From Thiomicrorhabdus sp. (GTDB taxonomy: Bacteria > Pseudomonadota > Gammaproteobacteria > Thiomicrospirales > Thiomicrospiraceae): a stretch of DNA of 64,000 bases. Positions 45,853 to 54,835 of the stretch are shown here, piece after piece. Within the stretch, counting starts at the first letter, position 1. The number at the start of each line of letters is the position of its first letter. The notes beneath the pieces are model-generated. The model saw only the letters and a list, made by a program, of their open reading frames with translations, ran no database searches and had not been told where the DNA came from. The stretch is taken from positions 1 through 64,000 of the forward strand of contig NZ_OY782569.1 of the NCBI RefSeq assembly GCF_963677875.1, written 5' to 3'. Both the position numbers and the translations under genes were made by a program.

Positions 45853-46131
45853 TTAAACCGGGAAGTTTAACGGAGTCTGCAGAGCCAGTTTGCGGCTGAG
45901 TTCGATCACTTTTTCATCAACGCCCAACCACTGAAGCTGCTTGCCGCCGTTTTCAGAATGTCGCTTTAAAGCCAGCAACATTTGAAAACCGGAAGTATCG
46001 ATATCCTCGATTCCGGAAGCATCCAGAATAATTTCGTTATCGGTTTCGGAGCAGCGCTGCTTGAGTTCGTCAAACAGCGTCTGAATATTGTGTATTGTCA
46101 GATTATCGCTTAACACGATCGGATTCGCCAT
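45853..46131 (-). CDS. STAS-domain protein
   Basis: 92 residues, one STAS domain with the phosphorylatable serine loop IEDIDTSGFQMLLAL. Related to anti-anti-sigma factors and to small STAS proteins in chemotaxis operons. Flanked by a CheY-like regulator and the FlhB-C-like gene; target unknown. Confidence 0.8.
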   Translation of the reverse strand: MANPIVLSDNLTIHNIQTLFDELKQRCSETDNEIILDASGIEDIDTSGFQMLLALKRHSENGGKQLQWLGVDEKVIELSRKLALQTPLNFPV

Positions 46132-46173
46132 GGCTTTACTCCTTGCAGGCCATTGTTGCCGGTGTTTTGCCCT

Positions 46174-46533
46174 TTACAGTACGCGGTTAATGACCGACAG
46201 CAGTTTTTCCGGGCTGAAAGGTTTTACAATCCATCCGGTCGCTCCGGCTTCTTTACCTTTGGTTTTCATGTCTCCAGACGATTCGGTCGTCAGACAGAGA
46301 ATCGGCGTGAATTTGTAATTCGGCAAGGCGCGCAGAGCGCTGATCAATTCGATGCCGTTCATATTCGGCATATTGATGTCGGTGACGATGACATCAAACT
46401 GCTCTTTTTTGGCGATATCCAGAGCAATGACGCCGTCTTCGGCTTCGGATACGTCGTGACCGGCCGATTTCAGTGACATGGCGACCATTTGTCGCATGGA
46501 TTTGGAATCGTCGACTGCTAAAATTTTAGACAT
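46174..46533 (-). CDS. CheY-like response regulator
   Basis: 119 residues, receiver only: DD at 8-9, phospho-Asp52 (VTDINMPNMNG), Thr in LCLTTESSG, Lys in IVKPF. Closest in style to the CheY of PilG/CheY2-type arrays (MSKILAVDDSKSMRQMV). Transcribed after cheW (46577) and before the STAS gene. Probably an auxiliary CheY acting as a phosphate sink or a partner of the STAS protein; inference. Confidence 0.88.
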   Translation of the reverse strand: MSKILAVDDSKSMRQMVAMSLKSAGHDVSEAEDGVIALDIAKKEQFDVIVTDINMPNMNGIELISALRALPNYKFTPILCLTTESSGDMKTKGKEAGATGWIVKPFSPEKLLSVINRVL

Positions 46534-46576
46534 TTTACTTCTCTCTTTTCGTGGCCAAAATTAAGCCGGGTTGGTA

Positions 46577-47083
46577 TTAATTCGAGGCGAGGATGTCGCC
46601 TAAAATTCCTTCGTTGATTAAGTGATCGATGTTCAGAACGATGACCATTTTATCGTCCAGAGTGGCCAAGCCTTTAAGGTAAGAGCTGTTAATGACGCCA
46701 TTCATTTCCGGGGCATTCTGTAATTGATCGCTACGGATCGAATGGACGTCGGAAACACCGTCTACAACCAAACCGATGATTTTTTGTGTTCCGTGATGAT
46801 CAAAAGAACGGACAATAATGACAACCGTCGATTCGTTGTAAGTCACCTTATCCAGTCTAAAACGAACCCGTAAATCGATAATCGGCACCACTGCGCCGCG
46901 CAGATTGATTACGCCCATCACGAAATCCGGCGTATTCGGTATTGATGTGGTTTTCTCCCATCCCTTGATTTCCTGAACACGAAGGATATCGACGGCATAT
47001 TCTTCACCGCCAAGGCGAAAGCTTAAAACCTGATCGTCATCGCTGCCTTGCGTGAATTCGGTGGTATTTTCCAGTTCTTGCAT
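46577..47083 (-). CDS. cheW: Second CheW-type coupling protein
   Basis: 168 residues from ATG 47083 (GGAG upstream; ATG 47104 and 47098 also in frame). CheW pattern VLSFRLGGEEYAVDILRVQEIKGW, PDFVMGVINLRGAVVPIIDLR. Standard CheW of polar-flagellum species. Follows the FliK-like gene on the minus strand. Confidence 0.92.
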   Translation of the reverse strand: MQELENTTEFTQGSDDDQVLSFRLGGEEYAVDILRVQEIKGWEKTTSIPNTPDFVMGVINLRGAVVPIIDLRVRFRLDKVTYNESTVVIIVRSFDHHGTQKIIGLVVDGVSDVHSIRSDQLQNAPEMNGVINSSYLKGLATLDDKMVIVLNIDHLINEGILGDILASN

Positions 47084-47164
47084 GCTCTCTCCGCTCATCG
47101 TCAAAACTGTTCCGGCGTTTACTTCGCCTCTCTATGATTAGGTATCGGCGTTTCAGCGTAATCT

Positions 47165-48193
47165 TTACACTTCCAGGTCAATTAATGTCATTTTTGTGGC
47201 GGTGTTTTCCTGTATCGGCTCCTGAGGCGCCATACGAATGGACTGTAATTTCAAGTTGTTGTCGAGAAACTGCGCTTCCAGTTGCGGCAGAGAACATTCG
47301 ATTTTTTCGCGTAACTCTGCGTCATCGCTCCATAGACCGATTTGAAACGCATGGTCTTTCTGCATGCGGATTCTGGCATTGAATGCTGACTCGTCGAGAA
47401 TCAGTTGCAGCTGAACTTCCCACTGGTAGAGAGTGTGGTGCGGTGTTTTTTTAAAAACCATTTTTTGTTCACTCGGTTGCCGGTCGGCGAAATAGGGCAA
47501 TTCAAAAGGGGTCACGAGGGGTTGTTCGTACAGTTGAAGCTGTTGCAGAGTAATGCGGGCGACTGCTTGATTCAACGCCTGACTCAACTGAGCCGACAAA
47601 CGCTCGGATAGCGGGCGGTTTTCGACCGTCTGCCTGGCTTGCAGAAGCTGCGCCTTAAGATCGTGTTGTAATTGTCCCGAATCTTTTGCGGCAAGTTTGT
47701 TTTCCAGAAACAGGCCGCTGTTGGCGAGACGCTGTTTAAGAACTTCGCCGTTCAAACGTTCTTGAGGCTTGAGGAGTTGGTCGAGAATGGGTTGTAGCGC
47801 ACCTTGCAGCGTCGGGGGGAGTAACGGTTGCATCTGGCTGAGTTGCAGAAAGGCGTTGAGTAACGGCAATTGCTGCGGCAAAAATTGCCGGTAGGCACCT
47901 TGTAGGCTGGTTGCAAGGGTTTGCGCATTGATCGGTTTATCCGAGGTTACGCTCAGGGCAAGTTCAATTTGCGGTTGCAGTTTTTGGACCGTCAGATTAA
48001 TTTTGGCGCCGACGTTCAGCGGTTGGGAACTTTGCGCCCACAGTGTCTGGTTTCCGAGCGCCAGTTGAACATGGTTTCCCTGAACTTGAAGAACGTCTGC
48101 TTTCAAGGTCTGGCCCAGTTGAAGCAGATTGGACAGGCCGTCGCGTCCGCCGATGCGCAGCAGTGCATTTGAATTCAGAGCGGAAATATCCAT
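47165..48193 (-). CDS. FliK-like hook-length-control domain protein
   Basis: 342 residues, very rich in Leu and Gln. The N-terminal half resembles FliK-like proteins of gammaproteobacteria (SNLLQLGQTLKADVLQVQG); the C-terminal 100 residues fit the FliK C-domain (LYQWEVQLQLILDESAFNARIRM, LREKIECSLPQLEAQFLDNNL). The canonical fliK is at 26226. First gene of the minus-strand group whose last gene is the FlhB-C-like protein. Confidence 0.65.
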   Translation of the reverse strand: MDISALNSNALLRIGGRDGLSNLLQLGQTLKADVLQVQGNHVQLALGNQTLWAQSSQPLNVGAKINLTVQKLQPQIELALSVTSDKPINAQTLATSLQGAYRQFLPQQLPLLNAFLQLSQMQPLLPPTLQGALQPILDQLLKPQERLNGEVLKQRLANSGLFLENKLAAKDSGQLQHDLKAQLLQARQTVENRPLSERLSAQLSQALNQAVARITLQQLQLYEQPLVTPFELPYFADRQPSEQKMVFKKTPHHTLYQWEVQLQLILDESAFNARIRMQKDHAFQIGLWSDDAELREKIECSLPQLEAQFLDNNLKLQSIRMAPQEPIQENTATKMTLIDLEV

Positions 48194-48222
48194 GAGCTCT
48201 CCGTTTTTCTCATCAATAAAGC

Positions 48223-48249
48223 TTCAACTTTTATCGGGTCGGTCGATAA
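48223..48249 (+). promoter_or_regulatory. Sigma-28-like promoter before cheR
   Basis: TTCAACTT, 11 bases, GTCGATAA (or TCAACTTT with a 10-base spacer). A minus-strand -10-like CCCGATAA overlaps it at 48231-48238, giving TTATCG-N6-CGATAA symmetry between the divergent cheR and fliK-like genes. Confidence 0.4.
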
Positions 48250-48289
48250 ATCTAACTGATTGAAGCTTAAAGGATAGGTTAATCATACT

Positions 48290-49121
48290 ATGAACGATAA
48301 AGAATTCACCTTTACCGACCGGGATTTTAATCGTGTGCGTAAAATGGTTTACGACTTCGCGGGGATAAACTTAAACGAATCCAAACGAAACCTGGTTTAC
48401 AACCGGCTGGTTAAGCGTATTCGTTTTCTGAAACATACTTCGTTCAATGATTATCTGGGGTATGTAGAAAGACATCCCGACGAAGAATTCGTTCATCTGA
48501 TTAATGCAATCACCACAAATCTGACGTTTTTCTTTCGTGAGAATCATCATTTTGAGTATCTCGCGAATACGGTCATTCCGCAGTTGCTGATCGATAAAGC
48601 ACAAACGCGTAAAATCCGTATCTGGTCCGCGGGCTGTTCCACCGGTGAAGAACCCTATTCTCTGGCCATGGTTTTGAAAGAGAAGGTGCCGGACGATTGG
48701 GACGCCAAAGTGATTGCAACCGATCTGGACACGAATGTGATCGAAACCGGCAGACGCGGTGTTTACCCCGATCGAACGCTTGAAAGGGGTGGATTTGTCT
48801 AGAAAACGCCGTTGGTTCTTAAAGGGAAAAGGGGCTCAGGCCGGTATGGTGAAAGTCCGTTCCGAACTACAGGAAGCGATTGAGTTTTCTCAGTTAAATT
48901 TGATGAATCCAAGCTGGTCAATCGACTCTCAGGTGGATGTGATTTTCTGTCGCAATGTGGTGATTTACTTCGATACACCGACACAGCAGCGTTTGTTCGA
49001 TCGCTTTGCCGATCGTTTGCCGACACAGGGAGTTTTGTTTGTCGGCCATTCGGAATCTCTTCACGGAATCAGCGATCGCTTTACTCTTCTGGGTAAGACG
49101 GTTTACCAGAAAAACGACTAA
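48290..49121 (+). CDS. cheR: Chemotaxis methyltransferase CheR, frameshifted
   Basis: Methylates MCP glutamates with SAM. The N-domain and SAM motif (IRIWSAGCSTGEEPYSLAM, KVIATDLDTNVIETGRRGVY) are in one frame up to a stop at 48800-48802; the rest (IERLKGVDLSRKRRWFLKGKG, FSQLNLMNPSW, VIFCRNVVIYFD, GHSESL) is in the next frame to 49121. Removing one C from the run 48766-48769 joins them as GVYPIERLKGV, the normal family sequence. Probably a read error rather than a broken gene. Confidence 0.85.
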
Positions 49122-49150
49122 AAATTTGTATATGTTTGAGGGGAAAAACA

Positions 49151-50275
49151 GTGACCACGGCGATTAAGGTATTAATAGTGGACGATTCGGCACTGGTTCG
49201 AAAAATGCTGACCGAAATGCTGGCGTCCGATCCGCAGATTGAAGTTGTCGGCAGCGCGACCGATCCTTACGATGCCCGTGAGAAAATCAAGCGTTTGCAT
49301 CCCGATGTACTGACACTGGACGTTGAAATGCCGAAAATGGATGGCGTGACGTTTCTGAAAAATCTGATGCGCTTGCATCCGCTGCCGGTTGTGATGGTTT
49401 CAACCCTGACGGAAAAAGGGGCTGATGTCACCTTTGACGCCCTGGATGTCGGTGCGATCGATTTTGTCACTAAGCCGAAAATCGATTTTAAGCATACGTT
49501 TGAAGATTACACTCTGGAAATCTGTGCCAAGATCAAAATGGCGGCGAAAGTCAGTCGAACCCGACTGGAACTCCAATACCAGCGTTTTTTAAAACAGCAG
49601 AGCAAGAAGACGAGCGCATCTCAGGGGGGCAACTCATCGGAAGTCCCGGTGAAATTGAGTGCGGATTCGGTTTTGCCTAAAAAAGCGTTCAATCCAAAAA
49701 TTCAGCGCGGCCAGCAGAGTATTGTTGCTATTGGCGCTTCCACCGGCGGAACCGAGGCGATCAAGGAGATCTTAATGCAGCTCCCGTCTGATGCACCGCC
49801 AATTGTGATCACCCAGCATATTCCGGCGGCCTTCAGTAAACCTTTTGCCCAGCGAATGAACGGCATCTGCGATATGCAGGTGTGGGAAGCTGAAGATGGG
49901 CAGGTCGTGGAAGCCGGTAATGTTTACATTGCACCGGGGGATCGGCATCTGGTGCTGGAGCGTGTTGGCATGAACTGGGTTTGCCGTTTGAATGACGGGC
50001 CGGCAGTTAACCGCCATAAACCGGCCGTTGATGTAATGTTTCGTTCGGTTGTTCAATCTTTCGGGCCGAAAGCCATCGGAGTTCTTTTGACCGGAATGGG
50101 AGCCGACGGCGCCCAGGGGTTAAAGGAGTTGCAGGAGGCAGGGGCCTGCACCATCGCCCAGGATGAAAAATCCAGCGTGGTCTGGGGAATGCCAGGGGAG
50201 GCGGTGCGTCTGGGCGCAGCAGATTCGGTTTTACCTTTGGAGAAAATCGCCGATAAAGTATTAAGAGCGTTATAG
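49151..50275 (+). CDS. cheB: Chemotaxis methylesterase CheB
   Basis: 374 residues. Receiver with Asp57 (LTLDVEMPKMDG), linker, and esterase domain with Ser (IGASTGGTEAI), His (ITQHIPAAF) and Asp (TGMGADGAQGL). Demethylates and deamidates MCPs when phosphorylated. GTG 49151 is preceded by GAGGGG; a TTG 15 bases upstream is in frame but overlaps that site. Confidence 0.94.
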   Translation: MTTAIKVLIVDDSALVRKMLTEMLASDPQIEVVGSATDPYDAREKIKRLHPDVLTLDVEMPKMDGVTFLKNLMRLHPLPVVMVSTLTEKGADVTFDALDVGAIDFVTKPKIDFKHTFEDYTLEICAKIKMAAKVSRTRLELQYQRFLKQQSKKTSASQGGNSSEVPVKLSADSVLPKKAFNPKIQRGQQSIVAIGASTGGTEAIKEILMQLPSDAPPIVITQHIPAAFSKPFAQRMNGICDMQVWEAEDGQVVEAGNVYIAPGDRHLVLERVGMNWVCRLNDGPAVNRHKPAVDVMFRSVVQSFGPKAIGVLLTGMGADGAQGLKELQEAGACTIAQDEKSSVVWGMPGEAVRLGAADSVLPLEKIADKVLRAL

Positions 50276-50474
50276 CGCCAGCCGGTTTTGATTGCATTGA
50301 TGGGGACTTTCTCGGTTGAGAATGGTATGCATCATGCTTTTATTACATGAATATACACGAATATACACGAAGAAACATTCGAGCTGTCCGTAAACGACGG
50401 AGCATGTTGAACCGGAATGAAATCGGTTGAAAACGCTCTCTTAAGTTTCAGGACATTTAGACAAGGTACTTTTT

Positions 50475-51726
50475 ATGCACACACAGCCTTTTTCATCCGT
50501 TTTCATGCATTTTTTGCAACGCTTCTGGCCGCTTTGGCTTCTGACTTTGGTGGCTGTGGGCGTCAGTATCGTACTTACGCATTATTGGGATGCCGCTTTT
50601 ATAGTCGTACTTTCTTTACTGTGGAGCCTGACGGCGCTCAGAAATCCACTGCCGACCGGCAACACGCAAAATGCATCTGACGAAATAGCCGTTGCGCCGG
50701 AAGTCGGAACCGATGTTTCCGGAGAAACCTTGGCGCTGGTGATGGGGGATATCGATTCGGTCATCGAACAGGAAGTTTCAATCGTCCATGAAGAACTGGG
50801 TCAGGTGAAAGCGCTTGTTGCGGAAGCGATCGAGACTCTGAACCAAAGTTTTTCCGGCTTGCATCTTCAGACCCAGGCGGAGTATCAGCTGGTAAGCAGT
50901 CTGATCGATAATCTCGGGAGTGATGGGCGCTCGGAAGAAGGAATGAGTATCCAGAAATTTTCCAGTGAAATCAAAGTGGTGCTTCAGTATCTGATTGATC
51001 TTCTGACCAATGCCAGTCAGAGAAGCAATCAGACCGTTGCTAAAATTGATGACATGGTTGGTCAGATTGAGGCAATTTTCAATTTGCTGGAAGATGTAAA
51101 AGGTATTGCTGATCAGACCAATCTTTTGGCTTTGAATGCGGCAATTGAGGCGGCTCGGGCCGGAGAGGCCGGACGCGGCTTTGCCGTGGTGGCGGATGAA
51201 GTGCGCAAATTGTCATTGAATTCGAATATGCTGAACGAGCAGATTCGTACTCAGGCGGAAAAAGCGCGTCATACGGTCGATCAGGTACGCCACATTGTCA
51301 GTGAAACGGCAACGAAAGATATGGAACACGCCGTCTCTTCTCAGGAAAAGGTCGGGCTGATGTTGAGTGATCTGGAAGCGATGAACAGCGGAATTTCGGA
51401 TAAGCTTGGCGATGTTTCCGGGATGATTTCCGAAATTGAAGGAAGTGTCTCCAATGCTGTGCGTTCTTTGCAGTTTGAAGATATTGTCCGTCAGCTGGTT
51501 GATCAGACGATGAATCATCTGCAGAATTTGAATCAGTTCTCTAATGAGATCCGTCAATTTTGCCGATTTGAGTCGCGCGGAACCGTCGGAATCGGAAGAA
51601 GTGTATCGTCAAAAAGTGGAATATTTCCGGCAAACTCTACATCAGAAACGTCAGGAAATTGAATCATCCCGCATGAAACGCGTCAGCATGGAAAGTATGG
51701 ATGAAGGAGACATTGAGCTTTTCTGA
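50475..51726 (+). CDS. Methyl-accepting chemotaxis protein without a sensor domain, frameshifted
   Basis: About 416 residues after correction. Two N-terminal membrane helices with almost no periplasmic loop ([32 protein letters not shown]), a coiled coil, and the MCP tip [37 protein letters not shown] near 215-250. The frame ends at 51662, but removal of one T from 51558-51561 restores [19 protein letters not shown] and the typical end [10 protein letters not shown] at 51726. No ligand-binding domain; may sense through the membrane or a partner. Confidence 0.8.
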
Positions 51727-51804
51727 CTTTGCATCCTGTTCTGCTCTGAGATGACGAATGACAAAAAGGCCGATATTCGGCCTTTGCTTTTTTCTGAGCA
51801 AAAA

Positions 51805-52071
51805 TTACGGCGCCATATTCCCCATATGGTCGTTCCAAAAACTGCCAAAAAGCAGACTGAAGAACAGGCCGATTGCGAAGACAATGTACCAGTTCCGACG
51901 TGTGCGGCGTTCTTCTTCACTTTCTGCTTCCGGCCGGTCTTTAAAAAATACCAGCATAAAACCGATTGCGGAGATAAATCCTCCGATGTTGGCAAAGTAG
52001 TGAATGCCGGTGGTCATTGCCGCGACCGCAAGTGCCAGAATTACGGCAAAGGTGATCAAAAGATTTCTCAT
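51805..52071 (-). CDS. Small two-helix membrane protein
   Basis: 88 residues. Two hydrophobic segments (about 2-43 with a small break, and 66-80: IVFAIGLFFSLLFGSFW) around a charged loop DRPEAESEEERRTRRN. GGAGGG lies nine bases before ATG 52071. Not recognised; a possible single-gene unit, convergent with the MCP. Confidence 0.55.
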   Translation of the reverse strand: MRNLLITFAVILALAVAAMTTGIHYFANIGGFISAIGFMLVFFKDRPEAESEEERRTRRNWYIVFAIGLFFSLLFGSFWNDHMGNMAP

Positions 52072-52151
52072 CGGTTTGTACCCTCCGTTTGAATTATCGG
52101 CTATTGTAGTGAATTTGAATGGAAAACGGTCAATAAAATTCGGAATCGATT

Positions 52152-52481
52152 ATGTTGAAATTGTGTGTTTATATTCCGCACTCGCATCTGGAAGAGGTGA
52201 AACAGGCTCTGTTTGCCGCCGGCGCCGGGCGTATCGGTAATTACGATTGCTGCTGTTGGCAGGTTCTTGGAGAGGGGCAATTCAGACCTTTGGAAGGTAG
52301 CGAGCCGTTTATCGGGCATCGCGATGAAGTTGAAAAGGTTCGTGAATACCGGGTGGAAATGGTTTTCCAGCGGCAGTATTTGTCTGAAGTGCTTCAGGCA
52401 TTGCGTGCATCCCATCCGTACGAAACTCCGGCCTACGATGTTATGCAGCTGATGGATTTAAGTGAGGATAAAGTTGACTGA
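52152..52481 (+). CDS. NIF3/YqfO-like small protein
   Basis: 109 residues. Matches the stand-alone PII-like domain found inserted in NIF3/YqfO proteins: YDCCCWQVLGEGQFRPLEGSEPFIG and ASHPYETPAYDV. Biochemical role unknown; probably trimeric and metal or ligand binding. Confidence 0.78.
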   Translation: MLKLCVYIPHSHLEEVKQALFAAGAGRIGNYDCCCWQVLGEGQFRPLEGSEPFIGHRDEVEKVREYRVEMVFQRQYLSEVLQALRASHPYETPAYDVMQLMDLSEDKVD

Positions 52482-52560
52482 AGTGACGAAAATTGCCTTG
52501 GTAAATTAAGCCTGCATTAAGAAAAATTGTTTTATCAGGAAAAATTTATATTAGAAACTA

Positions 52561-52686
52561 TTGATATGAAGAGGGCGATGAATTAAGATGCTAGTCAGTT
52601 GTATTATTACGACACTCCTCTAAAGAGCTAAGATTGTTTCCGATTATGGATCCCCCGCCCAGACAAATGTCTTGGCGGGGTTTTTT
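52561..52686 (+). ncRNA. Candidate small RNA upstream of a strong terminator
   Basis: Between the NIF3-like stop (52481) and the terminator there are 170 bases with no coding sense. A weak promoter (TTGTTT, 16 bases, TATTAG at 52527-52554) would give an RNA of about 125 bases; AGAGG near 52570 can pair with CCTCT near 52617, leaving an open central loop. It could equally be the 3' untranslated region of the NIF3-like gene. Confidence 0.3.
52653..52686 (+). terminator. Strong Rho-independent terminator
   Basis: CCCCGCC-C-AGAC / AAAT / GTCT-T-GGCGGGG followed by T6; 11 pairs with one mismatch. Orientation is plus strand, ending the NIF3-like transcript or the candidate RNA; the minus-strand FKBP gene ends 35 bases further on. 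Confidence 0.85.
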
Positions 52687-52720
52687 ATTTTCAGCTTCCC
52701 GAAAACGTGGTCAGAGAGCT

Positions 52721-53446
52721 TCAGGAATCGTTCTTATTGAACGAAATCAATTCAATCGTAAAGATCAATGTCTTGTCAGGGCCGATAATGTCACCCGCTC
52801 CGCGGGAGCCGTAAGCCATTTCCGGCGGGATCATCACTTCCCATTTATCGCCGGGTTTCATCATTTTCAGAATTTCTCCCCAGCCTTTGATGACATTGTT
52901 GGTCTTCAATTTTAACGGACTGCCTCGTTTATAAGAGCTGTCGAAGATTTTACCGTCGATGAAACGCCCTTCATAATGAGCGAAAATTGTATCCTCGTCA
53001 CCTGGTGAAGCGCCGGCAGCATCTCCAGATTCCTGTACTTTATATAGAATGCCGTTGGCTGCTTTTTTAACGCCGCTTTCTTTAGCGTATTTTGCAGCGA
53101 ATGCTTTGCCTTCGGCCTGATTTTCTTTGATTTGCGCCGTTTTTTCTGCAGCCTGTTTTTCAAGCATGATTTTTTTGGTTTCGGTAACGGCCTGAGTCAT
53201 TTCTTCCTTGCTTAAAGCGGGAGGATGGTTGTTCAGCGCATCATCAAGCCCCATAGCAAAGGCTTGAATGTCTACTTTAAGCCCTTGTTTTTTTAAATTT
53301 TCTGCCAGATTGGCCCCAAGGGTATAACTGGTTTTTTGTTCCAGAGTTTTTAATTCTATTTTGGCAGCGGCTGGTTCGCTTGCGGTTGCCAGTGAGCTGA
53401 AAGCTGCAAGGCTGAACGCCAGCAGAGTAGTTGAAGCTGAACGCAT
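52721..53446 (-). CDS. Periplasmic FKBP-type peptidyl-prolyl isomerase (FkpA/Mip type)
   Basis: 241 residues. Signal peptide (LLAFSLAAFSSLATASEPAAA), N-terminal dimer domain (TSYTLGANLAENLKKQ, FAMGLDDAL), long helix rich in Lys/Gln, and FKBP domain (FAHYEGRFIDGKIFDSSYKRG, VIKGWGEILKMMKPGDKWE, PEMAYGSRGAG). Start at ATG 53446 behind AAGGA; the frame extends further upstream but would hide the signal peptide. Folds periplasmic proteins. Confidence 0.9.
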   Translation of the reverse strand: MRSASTTLLAFSLAAFSSLATASEPAAAKIELKTLEQKTSYTLGANLAENLKKQGLKVDIQAFAMGLDDALNNHPPALSKEEMTQAVTETKKIMLEKQAAEKTAQIKENQAEGKAFAAKYAKESGVKKAANGILYKVQESGDAAGASPGDEDTIFAHYEGRFIDGKIFDSSYKRGSPLKLKTNNVIKGWGEILKMMKPGDKWEVMIPPEMAYGSRGAGDIIGPDKTLIFTIELISFNKNDS

Positions 53447-53492
53447 ATGAATTCCTTGATTTAATTCCGAAAAGTTGCGATTGAAAGTGAAT

Positions 53493-53517
53493 AAAAAACC
53501 ACCTTGCGGTGGTTTTT
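53493..53517 (-). terminator. Terminator after trxB
   Basis: ACCACC / TTGC / GGTGGT flanked by A6 and T5, so it works on either strand; placed between the trxB end and the FKBP gene start. Confidence 0.8.
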
Positions 53518-53525
53518 GTGAAGAG

Positions 53526-54835
<1,310 letters not shown>

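Noticed and set aside
50349..50368. Tandem GAATATACAC x2 before the MCP
   Set aside because: Two copies only, with no promoter-like spacing; probably chance.
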